From Vitellaria paradoxa (Eukaryota; Streptophyta; Magnoliopsida; Ericales; Sapotaceae), in contig CM034233.1 of NCBI GenBank assembly GCA_019916065.1, forward strand, positions 2,108,001-2,172,000: a stretch of DNA of 64,000 nucleotides, written 5' to 3'. Made by a program: the position numbers and the translations under genes. This document shows positions 45,981 through 57,676 of this stretch, one piece after another. Position 1 is the stretch's first letter; the number at the start of each line of letters is the position of its first letter. Under the pieces are notes generated by a model, which saw nothing but the letters and a program-made list of their open reading frames with translations, did no database searches and had not been told where the DNA came from.

Positions 45981-46549
45981 AGAGGCTCTAATTTTTTTTT
46001 CTCTCTTCTTCGTCGGCCATTATTTTCCGGCGAGATCTTGCGTTGGCATATATCATCAGCAGAGTTAAAGAAGCCTTGATTTTTCGCTTCTGTATTACTC
46101 TTCTGGTAAATATTCCAACATCTACATACATCATCGGATTCGTCTCTCATAGACGAACCCAACGCCACCAACCAAAACCGGAGATCTGCTTCCACGCGCC
46201 GCCTGAAAATTGCGCGTGACTTCACGTGAATTCACGCACCGCTGGTCTTCACATTCGCCTCGCTGACGTCATCTCGACGAATCACGGTGTGCCGCGCAGA
46301 CTGTTCGTTGGTGCACCTGCCATACTGGATTGCGATCACGCTAGCGAACTGCGATATGCCACGTAGCCCTAGCTGCTCCAACGGTCAGACCGGTCCGCCT
46401 AGACTGGTTCAGTGCTTCTTTTGGGCCGGTTCAGCCATTTTTGGCAGATTTTCAACCGGTTCAGACCACTTCCTTACCTTTTTCAACGTTCCGGACGCAC
46501 TGGTGATCTCTATTCTATTCGGATTTATTGTTTATCTTTATTGGGTACT

Positions 46550-49500
46550 ATGAAAGCTTTTTCTGTGGATCGCTCTGACAATATTACGTCCCTCTCTGTC
46601 ATTCTGGATGGGACTAATTATGTTTTGTGGGCACAAGCTCTCTCTAGCTTTATCAAAGGACGTCGTTTATGGCGTATTATCTCTGGCTCTCAGAAAAAAC
46701 CCATCCAGAAAGACGATGAGGATCAATCTACTTTTGAGGATCGTCTTGATGATTGGGAAAGCAAAAATTATCAAATTGTCACCTGGTTTCGTGCCACTAC
46801 TATTCCTTCCATCAATCTTCAATTTGGCCGATTCCAGGACGATGATCAGTATCCCTCTCCTGCTAAGGCTATTTGGGATTTCTTAAAGGATCGCTATCAG
46901 ACCACTGGTCATGCTCACCAGTATCAGTTACTTCAGACTCTTCATCGTATGTGTCAAGAGCCTGGGCAATCCATCAATGATTTTCTCTCTCAAATGTCTT
47001 CTGTTTGGGATCAGCTCGCTTTATGTGAACCTACCTGGAAACACTCTGAGGATGCTCAATTGTACACTATCCACCGCAATCATCAGTAACTTTTGCTATT
47101 TCTTATGGCTCTCCATGACACTTTTGAGTCGGTTCGTGCCTCATTGTTCCATTGCATGCCTCTACCCACTCTTGAACAAGCTATTTCAGAACTCTTATCC
47201 GAAGAAACTCGTCTAGGTCTCAAAACTAAGGCGTTGGATTCAGTTCTTGCTATACCACCATCTCCAGTTCCAGATGCCGCTCTTGCCATGTCTCACGGTC
47301 GATCTTCTGGCCCATTGACTCCTCACTCCTGCATCTACTGTCTAAAAATGGGTCTACCACACAATCATTCATTTGAACATTGTCCAGTTCGTGAGTGTTT
47401 GACTTGCCACAAAACAGCTCCTGGTCATTTTCAGCGTGACTGTCCCAAGGCTTCCTCCCCTAGAGCTCATTCCAAAGAGGGATCCTCTAAGTCGTCTGTT
47501 AAATCTCATGGTTCTCGTACCACTGCTGCTGTTACTTCAGACAGGTCCTCCTCTTCTGGCCCATCATTTTCTATGACTGATGTGGAGTCTATCATTCAAC
47601 AAGTACTTGCCAAAACTGGTACATCTCCTTCTACTGCCATCTCCGTCATGCCAGGTACTTCCTCTTGGTATTTTGACTTAGGATGTTGCAATCATATGAC
47701 TTCTGATTCTACAATTTTTTCATCTATTGCTTCATCATCCTCTATTCCCACTATTCATACTGCTGATGGTACTTATATGTCTGTTACCCACACTGGTCAT
47801 ATTTCTACTTCATCTATTTCTCTTTCTAATGTTTACCACATTCCTACCCTTGCTTTAAATCTTGTGTCTATTGGTCAATTATGTGAACTTGGTCTGATCG
47901 TTACTTTTTCTGCTTCTGGTTGTTTGGTGCAGGACCCACAGACGAAACAGGTTATTGGGATAGGCCGTAAGCATGGACGTCTGTTTGAGATTGTTCACCT
48001 CCAACTTCCACCATCCTCTGCTGCTTCCACTGCTGCTTCCGCTTCCACATCTTCTATTTTTAATCTTTGGCATTGTTGTTTGGGTCATGTGTCTTTTAGT
48101 CGTTTGAAAACTTTAGTTTCTAGTGGTCAATTGGGTCATGTGGTTTCTGAGAAAGTTGATTGTTTATCATGTCAAACTGCTAAACAACCCGCTTTACCTT
48201 TTAATAAAAGTAATTCTGTTTCTTTTACACCATTTGATCTCGTTCACTCGGATATCTAGGGACCTTCACCCACTCCCACTATGGGGGGCTCTCGTTATTT
48301 TGTTATTTTTGTAGATGATTATACTCGCTATACTTGGTTGTATCTTTTAACTAAACGTTCTGAACTTAAACAGATATACTCTGATTTCTCAGCAATGGTG
48401 AAAACTCAATTTTCTCGTACAATCAAGGTTTTTCGAACTGATAATGCTATGGAATATCTTGACTCTGAGGTTTTATCTTTTCTACGCTCTCAGGAGACAC
48501 AGTCTCATCTTTCTTGTCCTGGTACTTCTCAGCAGAATGGTCGGGCAGAACGCAAACATCGTAATCTTCTTGACACGATCTGTGCCCTTCTTATTTCTTC
48601 CTCCTGTCCAGAAAAATTTTGGAGGGAAGCTGCTCTTACTGCTGCTTACACCATTAATTGTGTTCCCACTTCTGTCCTTGGTAATTCTACCCCTTTTGAA
48701 CGCTTGTATGGCTCACCTCCTGATTATTCTCATCTTAGAATATTTGGGTCTGCTTGTTTTGTTCTTCTTCAACCCCATGAAAGAACTAAACTTGAACCAC
48801 GCTCTCGTCTTTGTTATTTCTTGGGTTATGGTATTGAACATAAGGGGTATCGGTGTTGGGATCCTATTTCTCGACGTCTTCGTGTCTCTCGACATGTTGT
48901 CTTTTGGGAACACAAGATGTTTTCTACTCTTTCTCCATTTCATCTTTCTACCTCTTCCTATAATCCTCTTTTTACTGATATTTTCAAAGATTTGCATTCT
49001 GACATATTTGATGCAGATAGTCCACATGTCTCTCAGACACCACTGCTTACGGTTCATCCCGAGATACCTGGGTCTTCTGCTGGACCTGTGACCACTCCTG
49101 ATGAGTCTTCTCCTCCATCCCTTGTTGACGAATCTCGTCATTCAGAACGTCCTAAACGAGTAACACAACCTTCTGTTCGTCTTCGTGATTATATTGTTGG
49201 TTCTGCTGTCTTTTCTATTCACGAACCTTCTTCCTACCGTGAGGCTTGTACTAACCCTTTATGGCAGCAAGCTATGGATGATGAGTTACAGGCTCTTGAG
49301 AAAACTCATACTTGGGATGTGGTTCCTCTTCCTCCTGGGCAGACTGCTATCAGTTGCAAATGGATCTATAAAATCAAAACCCGTTCAGATGGTTCTATTG
49401 AGCGACACAAAGCTCGTCTTGTTGCTCGAGGTTTTACTCAGGAGTATGGTATTGACTATGAAGAAACTTTTGCTCCTGTTGCTAGGCTTACTTCCATTCG

Positions 49501-50752
49501 CAGTTTACTTGCTATTTCTGCTGCTCGTAACTGGGATCTTTATTAGATGGATGTTAAGAATGTCTTTCTAAATGGTGATCTTATTGAGGAAGTCTATATG
49601 CAACCTCCTCCGGGCTCATCTGTTCCGTCTTCTCATGTTTGCAAGCTTCGTCGAGCACTATATGGGCTGAAATAGGCTCCTCGTGCCTGGTTTGCGAAGT
49701 TTAGCTCTACTATTCGTGAGCTTGGATTTATCCCTAGTTCATATGACTTTGCTTTGTTTATCCGCACCACTACAGCTGGATCTGTTCTTCTTCTCCTTTA
49801 TGTAGACGATATGATTATTACTGGGGATGACAGTGTTGGTATTTCTCATCTCAAACAATTTCTTAGTCGACAGTTTGAGATGAAGGATTTGGGGTTTCTC
49901 AATTACTTTCTGGGCTTGGAGATCTCTCGAGATTCTTCTGGTTACTTTATCTCTCAAGCTAAGTATGCTTCTGATCTCTTGACACGGGCTGATATTTCTG
50001 ACTGCAAGACTGCTACTACTCCGATTGATCCACAGCTCCGTCTTACTCCTCTTGATGGTGCACCATTATCTGATGCGACTTTGTATCGTCAACTTGATGG
50101 TAGTCTTGTTTATCTTACTGTCACTCGCCCTGACATTGCTTATGATGTTCACATTGTTAGTCAATTCATGGCTGCTCCACGTTCTCATCATTTTACTGCT
50201 TTGCTGCGCATTCTCCGATATATCAAATGCACTATGTTTCATGGTCTTCATTACTCAGCCCAGTCCTCACTTGAATTACATGCTTTTTCTGATGCCGACT
50301 GGGCTGGTGATCCTACTGATCGTCGTTTTACGACAGGGTTCTGTTTCTTTCTAGGGACTTCTCTCATAGCCTGGCGTAGCAAGAAACAAACTCTCACTGC
50401 CCGTTCTAGTACTGAAGCTGAGTACCGTGCTCTCGCTGATACCACTCAAGAGCTCATTTGGCTTAGATGGCTTCTTACTGATATGGGTGTCACTCATTCT
50501 ACAGGCACTATATTATATTGTGACAATCAAAGTGCTATTCAGATTGCTCACAATGATGTTTTTCATGATCGCACTAAACAAATTGAAATAGATTGTCACC
50601 TTATTCGTCAACATGTCAGAAGTGGCATTGTTCGTCTCATTTCTGTATCCTCAGCAAATCAAACTGCCGATCTTTTCACGAAGGCTCATCCTCCTGGTCG
50701 TTTCTTCGAGTTAATCTCCAAACTCAAGCTGCTTCCTGCGTTGCCACCTTGA
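46550..50752 (+). pseudogene. Copia 2 gag-pol, one frame with four in-frame stops
   Basis: 1,401 codons from MKAFSVDRSDN. Stops at 47087 (TAA), 48257 (TAG, Trp expected after HSDI), 49544 (TAG, Gln expected before MDVKN) and 49673 (TAG, Gln expected in YGLKQ). No frameshift. Gag UBN2-like region, then two atypical zinc knuckles (about 47330-47450, second CLTCHKTAPGHFQRDC). The protease site is DLG instead of DSG (47675-47683). Integrase HHCC (LWHCCLGH...CLSC), D-D-E residues at about 48251, 48439 and 48547. RT with YVDDM near 49799. RNase H SDADWAG, SSTEAEY and CDNQSAI. All domains are present, so it is recently inactive. Confidence 0.9.
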
Positions 50753-50764
50753 ATTTGAGGGGGG

Positions 50765-51025
50765 TGTTAGATTTAGTAATGTATAATCGTATATAATTAG
50801 TATCCCTTATTTTATGCATTTCCTTATTTTATGTCTTTCCTTATATCATAATTAGGAATATTATTCCATTCCTTATTTTGTATATTCAATCATAATTAGG
50901 ATTACTATCTCCTATCAGGATTAGGATTATTGTCCTCTTATATAAAGGACCTTGTAGTCTTGTATTCTCACACACAGAAATAAATATTAATACATAATTC
51001 TTTCCTTCTTCTTTTATTCTTAACA
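50765..51025 (+). repeat. Copia 2 3' LTR, 261 bp
   Basis: TGTTAGATTTAG to TCTTAACA, following TTGAGGGGGG. Contains TATATAAAGGACC, a probable TATA box. Confidence 0.88.
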
Positions 51026-51233
51026 ATTTTAAAGAGTGCCTACAAATAAGAGAACGCACAACGGAGTTAAAATTAAACATGATTTTTTCTGGTTGTTTAT
51101 AACATTTCATATTTTTAAGTCTTTTTTTCTTTAGTTATTTTTAAAATATATGAATATGCCTAAAAGCTACGAAAACTAAAAAGAAAATCAACTTTTAGTT
51201 AAAAAAATAAAAATAAAAAATATATAAAACAAA

Positions 51234-51267
<34 letters not shown>

Positions 51268-51350
51268 TGTGTGTGTGTGTTAGCTTTCTATTTTTTTTTT
51301 CCAAACAATTATTTCTCTACTAGTTGTTATATATATCTAGTAGTACATAG
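51026..51350. repeat. Beta upstream flank after copia 2
   Basis: GAGTGCCTA, TTTATAACATTTCATATTT, AATATGCCTAAAAG and a GA/GT microsatellite match 63120-63425 and, in part, 63850-64000. Confidence 0.75.
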
Positions 51351-53142
51351 CTAGGATTCTCCCTTTTGTGTAGTTTCATATCAAAATTTTGAATTTATTG
51401 TATGTATGATCATCTGAAGATCTTATATATAAATTATCAATTGATCGTTCAAATCCATAACCTGACTGGATGGAAATGTAATCTAGCACGAAATTAAGAG
51501 AGATTTTCACAAAGTAATTGTATACTATCTATAACTTTGATCTTTTCATTGAGCTGCATGAAGAGTCGTGTATGAGAATTAACGTGCTAATCATAGATTT
51601 AGGTGCTTCCTTATCATAGATTTAGGTGTTCAGAATGAAAAACGTCCTTTTTCTTTTTTAGTTGACCTTTCTAACTTATCTTATATATTATTGTTTGCAA
51701 TTAAGCACTTCTCAAAATATTAGCTAAATTTAGATAGAGCTACATTAATTGAATATTTAATGATTTCACAAATTTTATTAAATTGACATATTAGCTAAAT
51801 TTAGAATATTTACATAATATAATTTTTTAATTTTATATGAAAGGTTCAAAAATATTGACAGATTATCAAATATATCTTTTTTAAATTTTAAAATCCATGC
51901 TTAACGTCTGATATGTTATCAAGTCCATTTTTGGCATTTTAATTGCACAGTTTAAGAAGGATTGAAAATATTAATTAAGTAAATGTAAGGTTTAATTTTT
52001 TAGGTGTGGCAATTACGAGTCATTGAATGTAGAATATTTATAAATTTTCATATTGAGTCTTGTATTGATTAGGTTGTTCCTCAGTGCGAAGATTGAAATG
52101 AAAAATAAATTTTGGTACATTCTATTCGAATTCTATTTCCATATTAAGAACGGGTGGAGTGAAAATAAATATTACATATTTTCTAGACCTAGTGTCGTTA
52201 CTTTTGAGAACCAAGAAAATATATTACGATAGAGGCAATCAAAAGTATGAAACAAAAATAATAACATTCGATTATGATTTCAAGAGTTTGAAAAATCAAA
52301 AACATCTCTGGGTTTTAGGGAGTGTCGTTTGGGTTCAAGAATGAAGTCAATTGTACGGGAAAAGATTCATTGCGGTTCTAACAATCAAGAGGTACTTAAA
52401 TTAGGACGGGTGTCAAGTCGAATCATATACAGTAAACTCTTGTAATCTTCTATTTTATAGTAGATTGATTTTAAGGATAGTCGTTTTATACACTCGAGAT
52501 TTTTCTTTAGAAAATAGTTATTAAGGTTTTCCTCATTAAATCCCATGCCTCATTTATTTTCGTTTGTGTATATTTATTTTTGAGGATTTTCTACATATTT
52601 TTGGTGAGATCCGTACTTTTCTTAAAAAATTTATGACTTTTGACTGTTTGGTAAAATTTTTAATAATTTTTAATAACTTTTTTGTGTTTCGTGAAATTTT
52701 TAGTAACTTTTGAATAGAACAAATCACTGTAACAGAGTAAAAAAGTAACAAAAGTTAATATTCTACCAAACGTTCACTTTATAATTTTTGATAAATTTTT
52801 ACACATTATTTTTGTGCTGTCAAATGAGACTTTTTTGGAAACTCGATCCTGCAGGAAAACAGACTCTGAACCAGAAGGTTGCTCCCTCTCTCTCAATTAC
52901 ATGGTAATATCATTTAAAAAAAAAAAAAACTATTTATGCATATTATCACAACCACAGCGAAATTAAATTGAACTATAGGAGGAAGAAAAAAAAAAGTGAT
53001 CAAGTAAATAGAATAATAACAAAATTCAAATAAATACATGGGATTTTTGGCTTACAAAATCTTATGCCATAATCCGATATGTCGAGATCACTCATGAGAA
53101 CAATCTCTGGCTACCCTCATTCTTGCCTCGGTTAATTCCAAG
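51351..53142. other. Intergenic, no gene recognised
   Basis: AT-rich, apparently single-copy here. Short open frames (for example 52159-52344 and 52554-52751) lack domains. Confidence 0.5.
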
Positions 53143-53635
53143 CTATCTTGCACCATCCATTTCAATTCCAAATTTAGACCTTAGTAGTCCCTTCAAAGCT
53201 GTCGCGACTCCAGCCTGCAAAGTACCCTCCAGAAGGGTATATACGTCATCCGCCGCCATCTCCTCAAGCCTACATGAGAAATTCAACGTTCCTGTTGAAA
53301 CCGCCGACCCTTTTGTCACGGGGAAACTCACCATCGCACCGTGCACGATCGTGGAGTCCCTTAGGGGATGCGAAAACCTCGCCAACATGTCGGTCTCGAA
53401 GCAACCTGTTACAGTACAATTTGATGATTAGCATGATTCCTTCCTGTTGGACAGCAAATCTGCCGATGTTGTATTTAAGGCTGGAGTTCGGGGTTTGAAT
53501 CGCCATGTCTGTCAGCTGGAGTTACTGTTTTGGGCGGGGGTCGCCGTCATCGCATGAACTTTCATGTTGCTTTTCTTGACCGCTACTCGTTCCAAGATCT
53601 GTAGCTGATATAAGGTTGACTTTAAACTTTGAGTG
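53143..53635 (-). pseudogene. Diverged C2-domain pseudogene
   Basis: Pieces of an SRC2-like protein in different minus-strand frames. KFKVNLISATDL near 53610 is followed by a one-base shift; MKVHAMTATPAQ continues to a TGA. MLIIKLYCNRLLRDRHVGEV reads in 53270-53506, and after another shift VTKGSAVSTGTLNFSCRLEE reads to 53143, ending EMDGAR. The order matches the intact paralogues, so this is one gene with at least two frameshifts and a stop. It is more diverged than the alpha and beta copies and keeps a longer C-terminus (GVATALKGLL). Confidence 0.75.
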
Positions 53636-54480
53636 TGCTTGCCAGTTAAAAATTTATGAGTTTTGAGAGATTAATTTTTAAAGTATGAATTATTAGGTAT
53701 TCATATAAATCATATTTAAGAATTTTTCTAAGTGATAGATTTTGGGTATTCTCATGAATTTATCATAACTGAGGAGTGTTTTATTATAACTTTTTAAACA
53801 CTCCGGAAAGTTCTAATGATTTTATAAAATTTTGGACACTATTACTCTTATTAAGAAATTGAAATCTCAACTTGAGTTTTATTAATAAAACTTTATTAAC
53901 AAAGTATATTTTATATTGATTTAATTTAATAAATATAATTAATTAAATTAAATTTATTTCATTCTAAGATTAATTAATTAATTTATTTTAATTATATTAT
54001 TTATTGAGAATAATTTAATTCAAAAAATAAAATATATTAAATATAATTTAATTATATAATTTATTAACCATGGTTTATATTAATTTAATTAATTAAATAT
54101 ATTTATAATTAATTATTAAATTAAATTAATAGTTAATTTTTAATTAAATAATTTAATTTAATTAATATAATTATATTATTTATTAAAAATAATTTCTATT
54201 TAATAAAATATTTAAATAAAATAATTTATTATAATATGATGCAACAAAAATGGATAAAATTTTAAAATTAACAAAATATTTATAACAGAAAAAAGAGAGT
54301 AAATTTTTTTATTTTTTCTACATTTTTTGTATTACTTCGATATATATCATAATATATTATTTTATATGTGTAGTATTAACTGTTTAACGAATAAATAAAG
54401 ATATATGTGTTATTATATATATTAATAAACCGTTCCAAACCTATTTAAAAAAAAAAAAAAAAAGCTCTTAAGGCATGTAT
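53636..54480. repeat. AT-rich dispersed repeat (also at 36483-37435)
   Basis: Shares GGTATTCATATAAA, TTTTGGACA and the AATTAAATTAATT core with the 36.5-kb copy. It abuts the pseudogene's N-terminal codons. Confidence 0.5.
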
Positions 54481-54677
54481 TCATTATTTCCTTTTCTGCT
54501 TTTGCGCTAAACGTATCAATTTATCTTAATAAATGATTCACTGCAAAAGGATTTTTTTTTTTTATTGAACTTGTTACAGCTACTCTTTTTTTTTTCTTTT
54601 ACTTTGTAGATACGGAGAAAAAAAATTCAATTTTTTCTCCTATTTCCAACCGCGACGAAGATTGAAATTATTATTTT

Positions 54678-54884
54678 CTACTTCTTTTTTCTAGTGCAGG
54701 ACACCTCAAAGGGGTTGTCGGTTGTTTCCCACCATTCGGGGCCTTCCTTCACCAGCCCATGGGGATGGTCTCGCGGGTTCATAATCATGTCCTCCACGAT
54801 TTGCGGGACATAGAGAAAGAGAGATGGTGCTTGAGATTCAAGAGATTGGACACAAATAGTAGGGTATCGTATACATGTGTAAAG
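54678..54884 (-). other. Possible coding fragment, unrecognised
   Basis: An open stretch of about 68 codons between stops, in sequence clearly richer in G/C (54690-54810) than its surroundings. The translation includes MIMNPRDHPHGLVKEG, then PEWWETTDNPFEV. It looks like real protein (Trp, Pro and His content, no low complexity) but I do not recognise it. Could be a captured exon or a retroposed gene fragment. No splice context or start was established. Confidence 0.35.
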
Positions 54885-55538
54885 TTAGTTGGAATTTAAA
54901 TTGATATTTTGTAAGAGCTTTTTTCTTTTTTAAAAAAAAGATTGACAGTCAGATTTTCTGTCATACCAATATGTTAGAATTCTTAGGAAAAAGAAAAGGG
55001 GGGGGGGGAGAGAGAGAGAGAGAGAGAGAGAGAGTCTATGACCTTGTCACGCATGAACCGAAAACAAGGAAATGTTTGTATATGTGTTTCTATATATATT
55101 TATATATATGTGCGCTTCAGAAAGCTCAAATTAATGGCAATTGTTAATGAATAAACGATTAATTTTGTGGTTTTCTGAACACCAAAATATACCATGCAAT
55201 TTGGATACCACTCAAAAAAAAAAAAAAAAAAAAAAGAGAGAGAGAGAAACATAATAAGACATATAAATGGGTTGACTAGGAATGAAGGACTTCACACGAA
55301 AGTTTTCTTAATTTGTTGTATCTACATATGATTCAAAATATGTATATCTATGAATTAATCTACGGTCATGCTAATCCATGAGTGAACAAAAACTGAGAAT
55401 AAAAATATAGTAATTAAAACGACTCCAAATACTAATGGACTCAAATTAAGATACATATGTTATAGACTTTAATTAATTATAATTAGGTTTGGCAAGCATG
55501 GTCTACAGCACAATCAGGATCAATGAAAAAAGGGAATA
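54885..55538. repeat. Downstream flank of the intact alpha gene
   Basis: Has a GA microsatellite (55010-55034) and an A21 run near 55215; from 55200 it matches 9090-9330 and 30960-31270. No gene. Confidence 0.65.
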
Positions 55539-56069
55539 TTATATAGGAATAGGCAAAACCATTCCAAGTGCGGAACTAATGGTTGCCTGAAGTAAAATCA
55601 CTGTCCCCTTCTTTAGCAGTTTCCTCCACGAGGCTTCCTCTTCAATAATCACTTTTTCTCTAAACATACACGAAAGTTTCACCTCTCCCCGCGAGACTGC
55701 AGAACCCTTTTGCACCTTGTAAGTCAATATCGCGCCGCCTCCTCCTCCGTTTGCCTGCCCCTGATCGTAGAGTTGTTTGATTGAGGTGTGCACTTCACCA
55801 ATGTATCGGTCTCCGAGCTCGCGTTTACGGTACAACTTGATGACAAGCATGAGCCCTTCTTGCTGCACCGCTAGCTCGCCGACGGCGTACTTGATGGTGC
55901 AGTTCCAGGCAGGGTTGGTCTCGTTTTCCTTGTCGACGGGAGTTCGCTGCTTCGTTTTTTCGTTGTCGGCGATTGAGACCACCGCGTATACTTTCATCCG
56001 GAACTTCTCCCGAAAATCCTCGAGACCACTAGCTGAAATAAGGTTGATCTCAAACCTCCTGCACTCCAT
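55539..56069 (-). CDS. Small C2-domain protein (SRC2-like), alpha copy, intact
   Basis: Single exon, 176 aa, MECRRFEINLISASGLEDF. The C2 domain spans residues 1 to about 135: MKVYAVVSIADNEKTKQRT, PVDKENETNPAWNCTIKY, LVIKLYRKRELGDRYIGEV, a GGGGG linker, VQKGSAVSRGEVKLSCMF. It is followed by KVIIEEEASWRKLLKKG and a hydrophobic tail (TVILLQATISSALGMVLPI) absent from the beta proteins. The tail might anchor to a membrane or form an amphipathic helix; this is inference. Family role: membrane- and stress-associated C2 proteins. It is the only one of the three alpha copies with both halves. Confidence 0.87.
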   Translation of the reverse strand: MECRRFEINLISASGLEDFREKFRMKVYAVVSIADNEKTKQRTPVDKENETNPAWNCTIKYAVGELAVQQEGLMLVIKLYRKRELGDRYIGEVHTSIKQLYDQGQANGGGGGAILTYKVQKGSAVSRGEVKLSCMFREKVIIEEEASWRKLLKKGTVILLQATISSALGMVLPIPI

Positions 56070-56077
56070 ACTAACTA

Positions 56078-56226
56078 AGCGTGTTTGAAATTATAAAAAA
56101 ATTAGTATAAATTTGTAAAAATTATTATTTCAGTATCTGAGTACAAAATTTGAAATTTATAAAAATTTTGAAAGATATAAAGATTTTTAAAGATTCGTGG
56201 AATTTGCTAAAGGTTCAAACAGATTC
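56078..56226. mobile_element. MITE in the 5' leader of the intact alpha gene
   Basis: 149 bp; ends AAGCGTGTTTGAAATTA and GGTTCAAACAGATTC; ACTA at 56074-56077 and 56227-56230. The same insertion is present at 9629-9758. Confidence 0.55.
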
Positions 56227-56326
56227 ACTATTACTTTGTGAATGCTTTTGTGTTTTTGAGAGGTAAGGTTGAAAGAGCTGGATGGGAGAATTATTGCAGA
56301 TGATCTAATTATATATATAGCTAAAG

Positions 56327-56335
56327 CTATATATA
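56327..56335 (-). promoter_or_regulatory. Candidate TATA box of the alpha gene
   Basis: TATATATAG-type motif on the minus strand, about 258 bp from the ATG, or about 109 bp if the 149-bp MITE is discounted. AT-rich context makes the call tentative. Confidence 0.35.
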
Positions 56336-56638
56336 CTAATTAAGAACGTGTGTAAGCTCCCATGGCTGCTCCATTGAATTGAACTTTCCTGTAAGTCGCT
56401 CAAAGGTTGATAAATCAAAGGAATTGCGAGGTTTGATTTTCGGTGGTAGAAAATTTCGTACACCTAGTAATCCAATACCATGCATCGACCCAAGGACTAT
56501 CAGTTCCATTGACCTAGTAATCCAGTATTACCATTGGCCCAAGAACTACTATACTCACTTGACCTAGTAATCCAATACCATTCTAGAAAATTAATTAATA
56601 CATATACTTTGTTTTGGGGGTTAAAAGAGAATCCTTAA

Positions 56639-57676
56639 GGGCCCGTTTGACAACGTTGTCGTTTTTTTGTTGTTGTTTTTCTATTATCGTTTACTATTTT
56701 TTGTTTTCTATTACCGTTTATTTTTTTTGAAATGAAAACTGAAACTGTGTTTGGAAATGTAAGTTTGTTTAAAATTATTAATTTTTTATTTTAGAAAATA
56801 TTTAATTTTATTAGTTTTAAAAAATTAATAGAACTTAATAAAATATATTTTATATTAATTTAATTAATATAATTAATTAAATTAATACAATAAATTATTT
56901 ATTAAAATCATTTAAACAATAAATATAAAATATATTAAATTATATTATTTATTAAAAATAATTTAATAAAATATATTTCATATTAAATAAATAATTAAAT
57001 TAGATTAATTATTAAATTAAATTATTTATTTTTAAATTAATTAAATTCATTTAATTATTTATTAAAATAATTTAGTAAAATATATTGTATATAAATTAAA
57101 TTAATTAAATCATAAATAATTTAATTTAATTATGATATTTATTTAAAATAATTTAATAATAATTATTAAATTAAATTAAATTAAAAATTAATGTAATTTA
57201 ATTATTTATTATTAATTATTTTATATAAATTAATTTAATTATTAAATTAAATAATTTAATTATGATATTTATTTCAAATAATTTAGCAATAATTAATTAT
57301 TAAATTAAATTAATTTAGTTTTATTATTTATTAAAAATAATTTATAGTAATTTATATAATTAATTTAATTTTTGAATTTAATTATATTATTTATTAAAAT
57401 AACTTATTTTAATAAAATATTTGAATAAAATAATTTAATTTTATGTAATGTAATAAAAATAGACAAAGTTTTAAAAGTGACAAATTATTGGTAACAGAAA
57501 AGAAAATCAGAGTGAAAATACCTTTTTTCTATTTCCATTTTTCTGTTTCCGTTTTCATTTTTTTTGGAAACAAAAAAACGGAAACAGATTTAATAAACAT
57601 GTTTCTTTTGCCAATTTATAAAATTTTAAAAACGGAAACAGAAAAACAGAAAACAAAAACGTTATCAAACGGGGCC
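56639..57676. mobile_element. Tourist-like AT-rich element, 1,038 bp
   Basis: Left end GGGCCCGTTTGACAACG, right end CGTTATCAAACGGGGCC, TAA at 56636-56638 and 57677-57679. The paralogous site near 10494 (CCTTAAGTATTCCAAAG) is empty. The core is A/T simple sequence with no transposase. Confidence 0.72.

Larger units (their letters stand above)
45871..51025 (+). mobile_element. Ty1/copia retrotransposon 2
   Basis: 3' LTR 50765-51025 (TGTTAGATTT...TTCTTAACA), primer-binding site TGGTATCAGAGC at 45969-45980, polypurine tract TTGAGGGGGG at 50755-50764. The 5' LTR is reduced to its last part. Host flank resumes at 51026 with sequence matching 63115 onward. Gag-pol keeps a single frame with four stops. 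Unrelated in sequence to copia 1. Confidence 0.9.
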
